Source: Erythrobacter sp. SG61-1L (GTDB taxonomy: Bacteria > Pseudomonadota > Alphaproteobacteria > Sphingomonadales > Sphingomonadaceae). From it: a stretch of DNA of 64,000 bases. This document shows, one piece after another, positions 8,233 to 17,379 of the stretch. The DNA lies in NCBI RefSeq assembly GCF_001305965.1, contig NZ_JXQC01000003.1, positions 3,186,861-3,250,860 on the forward strand, in the 5' to 3' direction. The notes beneath the pieces were generated by a model. The model worked only from the letters and a program-made list of their open reading frames with translations, was not told the origin of the DNA and ran no database searches. The position numbers and the translations under genes are program-made. Every line of letters starts with the position of its first letter. Within the stretch, counting starts at the first letter, position 1.

Positions 8233-10500
8233 ATGCAGATTTCGCGCAGAGGGGTGCTGGCAGGGGCGGCGGCAGGCGGCGGCTTGCTGGTCGCCTGGAT
8301 GCTGCGCCCCCGCCGTTTCGCCGCGCCGCTGAGCGCGGGCCGTGACGAGGCGGTTTTCGATGCATGGCTGAAGATCGCGGGCGACGGGGTAATCACCGTG
8401 GCCGTGCCGCAGCTGGAAATGGGGCAGGGCGTTACCACCATCCTGCCGCAGGTCGTGGCGATGGAACTGGGCGCGGACTGGCGGCAGATCGCGGTAGAGC
8501 CGACCCCGGTCAGCGGCGCCTATGCCAATCTGCCGCTCGCCGCGAAATGGGCGCCGCTGTGGAAGCCGGCGCTGCCCTTCATGGCGGACGATGCGGATGA
8601 CTGGCTGGTGCGCCGTTTTGCGGAAGATCGCCGCTTCATGGCCACGGCGGATGGCATGTCTCTGGCTGCTTATGAGGCACCCTGCCGCCATGCAGCTGCC
8701 GCTGCCCGCGCGATGCTGGCGATGGAGGCCGCGAGCCGCTGGGGCGCGTCATGGGAAGAATGCGAGGCCGAAGGCGGCTTCATCATCCATGGCAAGAAAC
8801 GGCTGAGCTTTGCCGAACTGGCCCTGGATGCCGCACGGCAGACGCCGCCCGATCCGCCGCCGCTGCGATCTTTGCCGCCGCTGGAAAAGCCCAATGAACT
8901 GGGGGCGGAAGCACCGATCTTCTATCCCCGGCTGGACCTGCCCGCCAAGGTGGACGGATCGCTGCTGTTCGCGGGCGACGTGCGCCTGCCCGACATGGTC
9001 TATGCCGCGATCAGCCATGGGCCGATTGACCGTTCCACCCTGAAGCATTTCGATGTGGAGGCGGCCGCCGGTTCTCCTGGGCTGGTGGGCATCGTGCGTG
9101 GCAAGCGCTGGATCGCCGCCGTGGGCAACACATGGTTCGCGGCCGACAAGGCGCTGCGCAGGCTGGACCCCACCTTCATGGTTTCCGGCGCGGTCGATAG
9201 CGGGCGGATCGAGGAGGCGCTCGACACCGGCGTAATGAAGCGCAAGGGCAAGCGCATCGTCACGCGCGGCAATGGCGACAGCGATATGGGCAAAGCCACT
9301 TATCGCGCGCGCTATGACGTTTCCCCCGCGCTCCACGCCGGGATCGAGACGGCCAGCGCGACTGCGCGGCTTTCCAACGGGCGGCTGGAATTGTGGATCG
9401 CCACGCAGGCGCCAGAACATGCGCGCGAAGCGGCGGCCAAGGCGCTGGGCCTCTCCGTTGCGGACGTGGTGCTTTATCCCATGCCGGCAGGCGGCAGCTT
9501 CGACCGGCGGCTGGAAGTGGACCATGCCGTCGAAGTGGCGCTGATCGCACGAGAAACGGGTCGCCCGGTCCAGCTCGTCTGGTCGCGCGGGCAGGAGGCG
9601 CTGGCAGGGCGCCCCCGCACACCGGTGGCAGCGCTGCTTTCGGCCAAGACCAGCGAGAACGGCCATATCGCCATCTGGCGCGCCAAGCTGGCCCTGCCGC
9701 CCTCGGCGCAGGAATTCGGCGAGCGGATGTTCAACAATCTGGCCAGCTGGTCCGCCATCGAAGCGAGCGAGGGGCGCGCCGATCCCATGGCCGTGGAAGG
9801 GGCGGAACCGCCCTATGGCTTCGACCATGTGGCAGTGGAACATGTGCCCACCAATATCGGCCTGCCCACCGGGCGGATGCGCGGCAATGCCCATGGCTAT
9901 ACCTGCTTCTTTACCGAGAGCTTCATGGATGAACTGGCCGCGCTGCACGACCGCGAGCCTTTGTCATACCGCATGGAAATGCTTGGCAACGATCCGCGCC
10001 TTGCCGAATGCCTGCAGCGCGCAGCGCGGCTGGCGGAATGGGGCGGCGGCGGGGATCAGAGCGGGCAGGGCCTTGCCTGCCACCGCATGGGGCCGATGGA
10101 AGCGGGCGGGCGCATCGCGCTGATCGCCACGGCCAGCCAGGGCGAAGGCGGGGTGAAGGTGGAGAAATTGTCTGCCGCCGTGGACATCGGGCGCATCGTG
10201 AATATCGACATTGCCCGCCAGCAGATCGAAGGCGGGCTGATCTTCGGCATGGGCCTCGCGCTGGGGGCGGCCACGGATTATGAGCGGGGCCAGCCCACGA
10301 ATATCCGGCTGGCGGCCATGGCCCTGCCTGCGCTGGCCGATTGCCCGCAGATCGACGTGGAATTCGTGGATAGCGATGCCGAACCCTTCGATCCGGGCGA
10401 GTTGGGCGTGGCCGTGGCGGCGCCTGCCATCGCCAATGCGCTCTATTCGGCAACCGGGCTGCGCCTGCGGCGCCTGCCCTTGTTGTCAGGTGGCTTGTAG
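8233..10500 (+). CDS. Molybdopterin-binding large subunit, xanthine dehydrogenase/isoquinoline 1-oxidoreductase (IorB) family
   Basis: Large subunit of a molybdenum hydroxylase that oxidises an aldehyde or N-heterocycle. The 755-residue protein starts with MQISRRGVLAGAA, a twin-arginine-like signal, so the enzyme may be exported folded. Family marks include GQGVTTILPQVVAMELGADW at the first molybdopterin region and, near the C-terminus, GELGVAVAAPAIANAL, where the glutamate matches the catalytic base position. No [2Fe-2S] small subunit or XdhC chaperone gene is adjacent, which is unusual for the family; the gene instead follows mrp. Confidence 0.85.
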   Translation: MQISRRGVLAGAAAGGGLLVAWMLRPRRFAAPLSAGRDEAVFDAWLKIAGDGVITVAVPQLEMGQGVTTILPQVVAMELGADWRQIAVEPTPVSGAYANLPLAAKWAPLWKPALPFMADDADDWLVRRFAEDRRFMATADGMSLAAYEAPCRHAAAAARAMLAMEAASRWGASWEECEAEGGFIIHGKKRLSFAELALDAARQTPPDPPPLRSLPPLEKPNELGAEAPIFYPRLDLPAKVDGSLLFAGDVRLPDMVYAAISHGPIDRSTLKHFDVEAAAGSPGLVGIVRGKRWIAAVGNTWFAADKALRRLDPTFMVSGAVDSGRIEEALDTGVMKRKGKRIVTRGNGDSDMGKATYRARYDVSPALHAGIETASATARLSNGRLELWIATQAPEHAREAAAKALGLSVADVVLYPMPAGGSFDRRLEVDHAVEVALIARETGRPVQLVWSRGQEALAGRPRTPVAALLSAKTSENGHIAIWRAKLALPPSAQEFGERMFNNLASWSAIEASEGRADPMAVEGAEPPYGFDHVAVEHVPTNIGLPTGRMRGNAHGYTCFFTESFMDELAALHDREPLSYRMEMLGNDPRLAECLQRAARLAEWGGGGDQSGQGLACHRMGPMEAGGRIALIATASQGEGGVKVEKLSAAVDIGRIVNIDIARQQIEGGLIFGMGLALGAATDYERGQPTNIRLAAMALPALADCPQIDVEFVDSDAEPFDPGELGVAVAAPAIANALYSATGLRLRRLPLLSGGL

Positions 10501-10527
10501 GGCAAGGCGGCTTATGGGGCCTTCGCT

Positions 10528-11550
10528 ATGACTTACGCCGAACAGAAACTTCCGGCCGATCACCCGCCCGTCCTCACGGGCGGACTGGGTGTGCTGCTCG
10601 TCAATCTCGGCACGCCCGATGCGCCTACTCCGGCGGCGGTGAAACGCTATCTGGCGGAATTCCTGTCCGATCCGCGCGTGGTGGAGATTCCCGCGCTGAT
10701 CTGGCAGCCGATCCTGCGCGGCATCATCCTCAATACCCGCCCGAAGAAATCCGCCCATGCCTATCAGCAGGTGTGGACCGAAAAAGGCTCTCCGCTGGCT
10801 GCCATCACCGAGCAGCAGGCCGAGGCACTGCAGGCGCGGCTGGGCACTGCCGCCACGGTCCGCTGGGCCATGCGTTATGGCAATCCCGCCATCCCGCAGG
10901 AACTGAAGGCGCTGATGGATGCGGGGTGCGACCGCATTCTGATCGCCCCGCTCTACCCGCAATATTCGGCCGCCACCAATGCCACGGTGGTGGACAAGGC
11001 GGGCGAGGCCCTGCGCGCCATGCGCTGGCAACCGGCCCTGCGCACGCTGCCGCCCTATTATGACGATCCGGCCCATATCGCCGCGCTGGCGAAGGATCTG
11101 GGCGCGCAGCTCGATGCGCTGGACTTCGAACCGGAAGTGCTGCTGCTGAGCTTCCACGGCATGCCGGAGCGCACGCTGCATCTGGGCGATCCCTATCATT
11201 GCCAGTGCCAGAAAACCGCACGCCTGCTGGGCGAGGCGCTGGGGCGGCCCGGCCTGCGGATCGACACGACCTTCCAGTCCCGCTTCGGCCGGGCCAAATG
11301 GCTGGAACCGGCAACCGATGTCGTGCTGGAAGCAGAGGCGAAGGCTGGCACGAGGCGCATCGCGGTCGCCGCGCCAGGCTTCTCCGCCGATTGCCTCGAA
11401 ACACTGGAAGAACTGGCGATCCGCGGGCGGGAACAGTTCCTTGGCGCTGGCGGCGAACATTATGCCACGCTGGCCTGCCTCAATGCGGGCGAAACGGGGA
11501 TGGATATGCTGGAAGCACTGGTCCGCCGCGAACTGGCGGGGTGGGTTTAG
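10528..11550 (+). CDS. hemH: Ferrochelatase HemH
   Basis: Inserts iron into protoporphyrin IX to make protoheme. The 340-residue protein is of usual length and contains VNLGTPDAPT at the start, the catalytic His210 in LLSFHGMPER, QSRFGRAKWLEP at 250-261 and Glu291 in FSADCLETLEE. It lies 27 bases downstream of the molybdopterin-binding gene in the same direction. A dispersed inverted repeat follows its stop codon. Confidence 0.96.
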   Translation: MTYAEQKLPADHPPVLTGGLGVLLVNLGTPDAPTPAAVKRYLAEFLSDPRVVEIPALIWQPILRGIILNTRPKKSAHAYQQVWTEKGSPLAAITEQQAEALQARLGTAATVRWAMRYGNPAIPQELKALMDAGCDRILIAPLYPQYSAATNATVVDKAGEALRAMRWQPALRTLPPYYDDPAHIAALAKDLGAQLDALDFEPEVLLLSFHGMPERTLHLGDPYHCQCQKTARLLGEALGRPGLRIDTTFQSRFGRAKWLEPATDVVLEAEAKAGTRRIAVAAPGFSADCLETLEELAIRGREQFLGAGGEHYATLACLNAGETGMDMLEALVRRELAGWV

Positions 11551-11566
11551 GGAGCCGTTCCGACTT

Positions 11567-11650
11567 CGTCATTGCGAGCGTAGCGACGCAATCCAGAGCA
11601 CAATGCGTTTCGCCTTGGATTGCTTCGGTCCTTTGGACCTCGCAATGACG
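11567..11650. repeat. Dispersed palindromic repeat, CGTCATTGCGAG type
   Basis: Terminal arms CGTCATTGCGAG (11567-11578) and CTCGCAATGACG (11639-11650) are perfect inverted copies, and internal arms GCAATCCA and TGGATTGC (11588-11595, 11616-11623) continue the pairing. Elements with this CATTGCGAGCG...GCAATCC signature are common intergenic repeats in proteobacterial genomes. It lies between hemH and the convergent acetyltransferase, where it could act as a bidirectional transcript end. Confidence 0.8.
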
Positions 11651-11652
11651 CA

Positions 11653-12168
11653 TCAAGTAGCCGCAGCCCAGTCCCGCGCCTCCAGCGCCATGTCCACACT
11701 GTCCAGCCATTCACCGCCAATATACCAGCTCTTCTCGCGATAGCCCGCCTCGGCAAAGCCCAGCCGGCGGAGCAGCTTGAGGCTCCCCTCGTTACGGGGA
11801 TCGACATCGGCGACGATGCGCGCGAGCAGGTGCCTGGTGAAGCCGCGTTCGATCACCGGGCGCAGTGCCTCCTGCGCGAAGCCTTGGCCCCAGCAAGCGG
11901 GGTGGAGGACATATCCGATGGCGGGGAAGCGGTGGAAGCCCGCCTTGCCGATGGCGCGGCCATCATGTTCGATGATGAAATCCTCGCCCTCTTCCGGGCG
12001 GGTGGCGATCATCGCGGCGAGCCACTTGCGCGTGGTCTCGACAGAGGAATGCGGCAGGCTGGACCAATAGGCCATCGCGCGCGGATCGCTCAGGATTGCA
12101 TGCATCCCATCCACATCGCTTTCGGCGGCGGGGCGCAGGATCAGGCGTTCGGTGCGGATCACGGTCAT
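11653..12168 (-). CDS. GNAT family N-acetyltransferase, RimJ/RimL type
   Basis: Probable acetyl-CoA-dependent N-acetyltransferase; the substrate is unknown. The 171-residue protein starts with the typical TERLILRPAAESDVDGMHAIL, has the IGKAGFHRF beta-strand region and the ILHPACWGQGFAQEAL acetyl-CoA loop, and RNEGSLKLLRRLGF near the end. The ATG at 12168 begins the conserved domain; the frame is open 45 bases further up but those residues look non-homologous. Confidence 0.85.
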   Translation of the reverse strand: MTVIRTERLILRPAAESDVDGMHAILSDPRAMAYWSSLPHSSVETTRKWLAAMIATRPEEGEDFIIEHDGRAIGKAGFHRFPAIGYVLHPACWGQGFAQEALRPVIERGFTRHLLARIVADVDPRNEGSLKLLRRLGFAEAGYREKSWYIGGEWLDSVDMALEARDWAAAT

Positions 12169-12232
12169 GGCCGGACCTATCGCTCGCCGCGCATCGGGGC
12201 GCAAGCGGGCCACAGGCCCGGCCGGGATGGCC

Positions 12233-12799
12233 TTACTTGAGGACCACGATCACCACGCGGCGATTGGCCGCGCGGCCGGCGGCCGTGTTGTTGGGGGCGA
12301 CGGGGGCTTCCTCGCCATAGGAAATAGTGGCCATGCGGCTGAGCGGCACGCCCGACTTGTAGAGCGCCAGGCGGACGGCTTCGGCGCGTTCCATGCCCAG
12401 CTTCTGGTTATAGGCGTCCGAACCGGTGGAATCGGTGTGGCCCTGAATTTCGAGATAGGCGTTCGCGTTTTCGGCCTTCAGCTGGTTTGCCAGATCGGCA
12501 AGGCGCTGCTGCCCGGTGGGCGAAACCACCGCGCGGTTGCTGTCGAACTTCACGGCATCGTCTGAAAGGACGACATCATAGGCGAACTTGCCTTCGGCCA
12601 GCTTGCCTGCGGCAATGGCTCGTTCCAGCGCTTCACGGCTGGTCTTGTCGATCTGGTCCATCCGCTGATCGGCCTGATCCATCCGGGCGTTCTGGCGCGT
12701 TTCCAGTTCACCGACCCGATCCTTGACGTAACCCTTGGTGGCGCAGCCAGACAGGGCAATCGCTGCCGCTGCCAGAAGCGCGGTGTGGGTAAGACGCAT
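12233..12799 (-). CDS. OmpA-family outer-membrane lipoprotein
   Basis: Likely anchors the outer membrane to peptidoglycan. The 188-residue protein has a lipoprotein signal ending in ALSG-C19, a short coiled-coil-like segment of repeated DQADQRMDQID character, then an OmpA-like domain with the peptidoglycan-binding features GHTDSTGSDAYN and AANRRVVIVV. The start at 12799 is chosen over an upstream in-frame ATG because GGAGAA precedes it and the lipobox falls at the right distance. Confidence 0.9.
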   Translation of the reverse strand: MRLTHTALLAAAAIALSGCATKGYVKDRVGELETRQNARMDQADQRMDQIDKTSREALERAIAAGKLAEGKFAYDVVLSDDAVKFDSNRAVVSPTGQQRLADLANQLKAENANAYLEIQGHTDSTGSDAYNQKLGMERAEAVRLALYKSGVPLSRMATISYGEEAPVAPNNTAAGRAANRRVVIVVLK

Positions 12800-12960
12800 T
12801 GAATTCTCCAATTGTGCAACCTGTTCTTCTTGGGCTGCGCGCGCGTGTGCCCCCACAGGCAGGCGCGGCCAAGCGAGGCCCTCGTGCCGTCCAACTGCGG
12901 GACGAAGTAGCGCTAAGGGTTAATGCGGTGCGTATTTGCGGTGGATTGGTTGGATCGTGG

Positions 12961-13128
12961 TCAGAAATCGACCGCGATGCCGTCTTTCACCCAATCGCCA
13001 TAGCGCGTGGGGCTGAGTCCCTGCGGGTCTTCGGTCGGCTTCGCATCCTGCGGCGCGGGCACGGGGGCATTGTCCCAATGGGTGGGTTTCTTGAAGGGCT
13101 GGGGCCGCTGGGTGGCGCGCTTCGTCAT
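12961..13128 (-). CDS. DUF1674 protein (SDHAF4-like succinate dehydrogenase assembly factor)
   Basis: A 55-residue protein ending in SPTRYGDWVKDGIAVDF, the hallmark C-terminus of DUF1674. The eukaryotic members (SDHAF4/Sdh8) bind flavinylated SdhA during complex II assembly; the same role is inferred here. It lies 54 bases from the divergently oriented rsmB, an arrangement I have seen in other alphaproteobacteria. The long open frame that continues upstream is antisense to rsmB and not coding. Confidence 0.88.
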   Translation of the reverse strand: MTKRATQRPQPFKKPTHWDNAPVPAPQDAKPTEDPQGLSPTRYGDWVKDGIAVDF

Positions 13129-13182
13129 TGCATAAACATGGGCGCGCTGGCGCCGCGATGCAATGGCGGATAGGGGGGAGCC

Positions 13183-14415
13183 ATGGCTGACATACCCGGA
13201 CTTCCCGCGCGCCGCGCCGCGCTCAAACTCACCGATGCCGTGCTGCGCCGGGGCGAAACGCTCGACGTGGCGGCCCATGCCGCGCTGCAGGGGCTGCAAA
13301 GCGGTGCGGACAAGGCATTGGCCCGCGCACTCGCTTCGGAAGTGCTGCGCTGGCTGGTCGATCTGGATGCGCTGATCGATTCGGCCACGCGGCAGGTGCT
13401 GCCCGAAGATGCGAAGCCGCGCGCCGTGCTGCGGTTGATGCTGGCGGGATGGCTGCGGCTGGATACGCCGCCCCATGCCATTATCGCCACGGCCCTGCCG
13501 CTGCTGGCAGGCGGCCCGCGCCGTCTGGCCCATGGCGTGTTCGGCGCGCTGGTGCGCAAGGGCGTGAAACTGCCCGATGCGCCCACTCTGCCGGAAAGCG
13601 TCGCGGCGCGCTGGGGCGAACGGTCGGCAGCGATTGCGGCGGCCCTTGCCGAACCGCCCCCGCTTGATCTGTCGCTGCGCGATGCGGCGGAAACGGCGAA
13701 ATGGGCAGAGATATTGGGTGGCACCTCGTTGCTGCCCGGCCATCTGCGCCTGCCGCGCGGAACGGCAGTAGAGGAACTGGCCGGTTTTGCCGAAGGTGCA
13801 TGGTGGGTGCAGGATCTGGCCGCCAGCCTTCCCGCCCGCGTGCTGGGCGAAGGGAAAGGCCGCCGCGTGCTGGACCTGTGCGCCGCGCCGGGCGGCAAGA
13901 CGCTGCAGCTCGCCGCCGCCGGATGGGATGTGACCGCGCTCGACCTCGGGCCCAAGCGCATGGCGCGGCTGAAGGAAAACCTCGCCCGCACCGGCCTTTC
14001 CGCCACGCTGGTGGTGGCCGATGCCCTGAAGTGGGAGCCGGAGGGGCCGTTCGATGCCGTGCTGCTGGATGCGCCCTGCACCGCAACCGGCACCAGCCGC
14101 CGCCATCCCGATGTGATCCACCGCATCGGCCCACGCCAGATCGAGGAAATGGCCGAGCTGCAGGCACACCTGCTCGAACGGGCGGCGCGCTGGGTCGTGC
14201 CGGGGGGCGAACTGGTCTACGCGGTCTGCTCGCTTGAACGCGAGGAGGGGGAGGGTCAGGCCAGCCGTGTGGCGCTTTCAGCCGACCCTGTGCCTGCTTC
14301 AGTCCTCCCTGAGGGTGTTTCTGTCACGCCCGAGGGCTGGGTGCGAACCGATCCGGGAATGCTGGCGCAGCAGGGCGGAATGGACGGCTTTTTCATCGCC
14401 CGCTTCCGCGCCTGA
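13183..14415 (+). CDS. rsmB: 16S rRNA (cytosine-C5)-methyltransferase, RsmB family
   Basis: Methylates a cytosine of 16S rRNA using S-adenosylmethionine. The 410-residue protein has an NusB-like helical N-terminal domain (about 1-150) and a Rossmann methyltransferase domain with the SAM motif LCAAPGGK at 232-239, C299 in LLDAPCTATG and the catalytic C349 in YAVCSLE. The orthologous position in E. coli is C967; assignment within RsmB/RsmF is by the NusB-like domain. Confidence 0.92.
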   Translation: MADIPGLPARRAALKLTDAVLRRGETLDVAAHAALQGLQSGADKALARALASEVLRWLVDLDALIDSATRQVLPEDAKPRAVLRLMLAGWLRLDTPPHAIIATALPLLAGGPRRLAHGVFGALVRKGVKLPDAPTLPESVAARWGERSAAIAAALAEPPPLDLSLRDAAETAKWAEILGGTSLLPGHLRLPRGTAVEELAGFAEGAWWVQDLAASLPARVLGEGKGRRVLDLCAAPGGKTLQLAAAGWDVTALDLGPKRMARLKENLARTGLSATLVVADALKWEPEGPFDAVLLDAPCTATGTSRRHPDVIHRIGPRQIEEMAELQAHLLERAARWVVPGGELVYAVCSLEREEGEGQASRVALSADPVPASVLPEGVSVTPEGWVRTDPGMLAQQGGMDGFFIARFRA

Positions 14416-14417
14416 AA

Positions 14418-14957
14418 TCAGCCTTCCTTCACCCGCTGAGCAAAGCCCTTGCGCAATTTGGCCAGCTTGGGCGGGATCACGGCCAGGCAATAGGGGTTAC
14501 GCTGGCCTTCGCCCTGCCAGTATTCCTGATGGTAATTCTCGGCCGGGTACCATTCCGCCGGGCCTTCGATAGTGGTCACAACCTTGCCGCCGTGCTCTGC
14601 ATTGGCGCGGTCGATCGCTGCCTTGGCCTCGGCTCGCTGGGCATCGCTCAGCGGGAAGATCGCGGAACGGTATTGCGTGCCGATGTCATTGCCCTGCCGG
14701 TTCAGCTGCGTCGGATCATGCGTGGCCATGAACACGTCCAGCAGATCGGCATAGGAAATCACCGAAGGATCGAACACGATGCGGATCGCTTCGGCATGGC
14801 CGGTATTGCCGGTGCAGACTTCCTTGTAGCTGGGATGGGGCACGCTGCCGCCGATATAGCCGCTTTCCACGTGTTCTACCCCGGCGCACATGCGGAACAC
14901 CGCTTCGGTGCACCAGAAGCATCCGCCGGCGACGATGGCCGTTTCCTGTCCGCTCAT
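14418..14957 (-). CDS. msrA: Peptide-methionine (S)-S-oxide reductase MsrA
   Basis: Reduces the S-epimer of methionine sulfoxide. The 179-residue protein has the catalytic C13 in GGCFWCTE, GNTGHAEAI in the substrate pocket and the EYHQEYW-like segment ENYHQEYW. AAGGAGAT sits just before the ATG at 14957. It converges on rsmB with only 2 bases between the stop codons, so the two genes must share or overlap their transcript ends. Confidence 0.95.
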   Translation of the reverse strand: MSGQETAIVAGGCFWCTEAVFRMCAGVEHVESGYIGGSVPHPSYKEVCTGNTGHAEAIRIVFDPSVISYADLLDVFMATHDPTQLNRQGNDIGTQYRSAIFPLSDAQRAEAKAAIDRANAEHGGKVVTTIEGPAEWYPAENYHQEYWQGEGQRNPYCLAVIPPKLAKLRKGFAQRVKEG

Positions 14958-15067
14958 TGTGGGATCTCCTTTGCAGGGAAGATAGGAAGCCGATGGCCGC
15001 TTGTCATCCGGCCCCCTTCGCCTAGAGTTCCGCCGCGAGAATTGCTGACTCCACGGGGAGAGGATCG

Positions 15068-15919
15068 ATGAGGAAATTTGTGGGCATTGCCGCGCTTGCT
15101 GCGGCATCGGTGATGGGCGTGGCGGCCGCCCCTGCGCTGGCCGAAACGAAGGGCGCCGCCGTGCCCGCCAATCCCGCGCTCGACGCGGCGCTCGCTTCGA
15201 AAATCCGGGGTGAGGACGGCAAGCGCGACAAGTTCCGCCATCCGGCCGAAACGCTGGCCTTCTTCGGCGTGGAGCCGGGGATGACCGTTGTGGACTATAT
15301 GCCCAATGGCTGGTGGTACACGCGCGTGCTGGTGCCCTATCTGGGCAAGGACGGTTCCTATATCGGGATGAACCCCGATGTCTCGACCCAGACCGGCTAT
15401 ATGAAGAACACCTATGACGATGTTGCCGGCAAGCTGGCAGAGGAACATGGGAAATGGGCCGGGCCGAACGACGCGAAGGTTTCGGGCTTCAACGTCAATG
15501 CCGTGCCTGAAGGGCTGGACGGCACGGTGGACCGGGTGCTGATCTTCCGCGAAGTCCACAACATGTTCCGTTTCGACTGGCTGAGGCGCGATCTGGCGAT
15601 CATGCGCAAGATGCTGAAGCCGGGCGGGTTGATCGGCATTACTGACCATCGCGTGGCCGAAAACGTCCCCTTTGAACGCAGCGACGGTAACAAGGGCTAT
15701 ATGCGCGAAAGCGACGTGATCGCCCTGTTCGCCGCCAGCGGCTTCGATCTCGTCGCCAAGAGCGAGATCAACGCCAATCCGAAAGACCCGACCGACTGGC
15801 AGATCGGCGTATGGGAATTGCCGCCCTCCTATGCCGGGGCGGACGATGCCAAGCGGGCAAAGGTGGATGCGATCGGCGAGAGCGACCGCATGACCATGGT
15901 GTTCCGCAAGCGCCCCTGA
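15068..15919 (+). CDS. Secreted class I SAM-dependent methyltransferase-like protein (COG4798 type)
   Basis: The 283-residue protein begins with a clear signal peptide (cleavage after ALA at about 25), then carries a Rossmann methyltransferase-like domain: VVDYMPNGWWYTRVLVPYLG stands at the SAM-binding motif I region and LKPGGLIGITDHR at motif V/VI. The glycine-rich loop is degenerate (PNGWW), as in other exported members of this group. How an exported protein would obtain SAM is unclear, so the activity may differ. Function unknown. Confidence 0.75.
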   Translation: MRKFVGIAALAAASVMGVAAAPALAETKGAAVPANPALDAALASKIRGEDGKRDKFRHPAETLAFFGVEPGMTVVDYMPNGWWYTRVLVPYLGKDGSYIGMNPDVSTQTGYMKNTYDDVAGKLAEEHGKWAGPNDAKVSGFNVNAVPEGLDGTVDRVLIFREVHNMFRFDWLRRDLAIMRKMLKPGGLIGITDHRVAENVPFERSDGNKGYMRESDVIALFAASGFDLVAKSEINANPKDPTDWQIGVWELPPSYAGADDAKRAKVDAIGESDRMTMVFRKRP

Positions 15920-16024
15920 TCCGGGCGTGATGCGTGATGCAGGGATGGTGCGGGGTGTCCAGGGTGGACAGCCCCGCGCCGCCCGATAGGATCGCACGCA
16001 CAGTTCAATCCGGGGGGGATTGCA

Positions 16025-16477
16025 ATGATTCGAGCCGCTGTGATCCTGTGCGCTGCCCTGTCGCTCGCTTCCTGTCAGGTGGCGAAAGAGCCGGAGGCGG
16101 CGGAGATCGAGAAACAGGCTGTCGTGGCCGCGCTGGCGGAAAGCACGGCGGGCTGGAACAGCGGCAATCTGGATCGCTTCATCGGCGTCTATTCCGAAGA
16201 TCCGCAGGCCAGTTACGTCACCGCCGAAGGGCTGGTGCGCGGGCGCAAGGCCCTGGCGGATCGCTATTCGACCAAATATGATTTTTCCAATCCGGCAACG
16301 CGCGGGGCACTGAGCCTTGAAACGCTGGATTTCCGGCTGCTGGACCCGCAGCATGCGCTCTATATCGGGCGCTACACGCTGGCCTATCCGGATGGGAAAA
16401 CGGCGTCCGGCCCTACCAGCCTCGTCCTCCAGAAAGAGGCGGGCGGGTGGAAGATCATCGCCGACCATTCGAGCTAG
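16025..16477 (+). CDS. SnoaL/DUF4440-like lipoprotein
   Basis: A 150-residue protein with a lipoprotein signal (SLAS-C17) and an NTF2-like domain starting AALAESTAGWNSGNLDRFIGVYSEDPQASYV. Such cone-shaped domains bind small hydrophobic molecules or act as isomerases, but many exported ones have no known activity. It lies 42 bases upstream of aguB in the same direction. Confidence 0.75.
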   Translation: MIRAAVILCAALSLASCQVAKEPEAAEIEKQAVVAALAESTAGWNSGNLDRFIGVYSEDPQASYVTAEGLVRGRKALADRYSTKYDFSNPATRGALSLETLDFRLLDPQHALYIGRYTLAYPDGKTASGPTSLVLQKEAGGWKIIADHSS

Positions 16478-16519
16478 GGGCCTAGACTTGGCCACCGTGG
16501 AGCAATAGGTCCGCCTGCC

Positions 16520-17371
16520 ATGAGACAGATCACCGTCGCCGCCCTGCAGCTTGCCCTCAATGCCGAGGACGAACGCGATAATATCGCCGCCGTCGGCGCG
16601 CTGGTGGAAGAAGCATCGGCCAGCGGGGCGCAGATCGTTCTGCCGCCGGAACTGTTTTCCGGCCCCTATTTCTGCAAGGTGGAGGACGAGGCACTGTTCG
16701 CGCTGGCCCGCCCGACGCTGGAACATCCCGCCGTCATCGCCATGCGCAACATGGCCCGCGCGCTGAAAGTGGCGATCCCCACCAGCTTCTTCGAGCGGGA
16801 CGGGCACCATTATTACAACACTATCGCCATGATCGGCCCGGATGGCGAAGTGATGGGCACTTATCGCAAGAGCCACATCCCCGATGGCCCGGGTTACGAG
16901 GAAAAATACTATTTCCGCCCCGGCAATGACGGGTTCAAGGCATGGGACGTGTTCGGCGCGCGCATCGGTGTCGGTATCTGCTGGGACCAGTGGTATCCCG
17001 AATGCGCTCGCGCCATGGCACTGCTGGGCGCCGAAGTGCTGTTCTACCCCACGGCCATCGGCTCAGAACCCTATGACGCCGATCTCGACACCAGCCGCAT
17101 GTGGCGCCGGGCGATGATCGGCCATGCCGTGTCCAACTGCATGCCGGTGGTCGCGGCCAATCGCATCGGCATGGAAGACGGGCAGCGTTTCTACGGCCAC
17201 AGCTTCATTGCCGACGAATGGGGCGATTTCATCAGCGACGTCGGGGCAGAGGAAACCGGCGTGCTGCTCGCCACGCTCGATCTGGACCGGGCCGCCACGC
17301 ATCGCGCGGGCATGGGCTTCTTCCGCGACCGGCGGCCGGAGCTTTACGCCCGCCTTGCGCGCGACGAGTGA
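16520..17371 (+). CDS. aguB: N-carbamoylputrescine amidase AguB (nitrilase superfamily)
   Basis: Hydrolyses N-carbamoylputrescine to putrescine, CO2 and ammonia. The 283-residue protein shows the nitrilase catalytic set E44 (LPPELFSG), K117 (GTYRKSHIPDGPGYEEKYYF) and C154 (GVGICWDQWYPE), and the surrounding residues match the AguB subfamily closely. The partner agmatine deiminase is not in the window. folK follows after 8 bases. Confidence 0.92.
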   Translation: MRQITVAALQLALNAEDERDNIAAVGALVEEASASGAQIVLPPELFSGPYFCKVEDEALFALARPTLEHPAVIAMRNMARALKVAIPTSFFERDGHHYYNTIAMIGPDGEVMGTYRKSHIPDGPGYEEKYYFRPGNDGFKAWDVFGARIGVGICWDQWYPECARAMALLGAEVLFYPTAIGSEPYDADLDTSRMWRRAMIGHAVSNCMPVVAANRIGMEDGQRFYGHSFIADEWGDFISDVGAEETGVLLATLDLDRAATHRAGMGFFRDRRPELYARLARDE

Positions 17372-17379
17372 GGGAAGGG

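Noticed and set aside
14954-16876. A 640-codon minus-strand open frame
   Set aside because: It runs opposite to three recognisable plus-strand genes and shows no motif.
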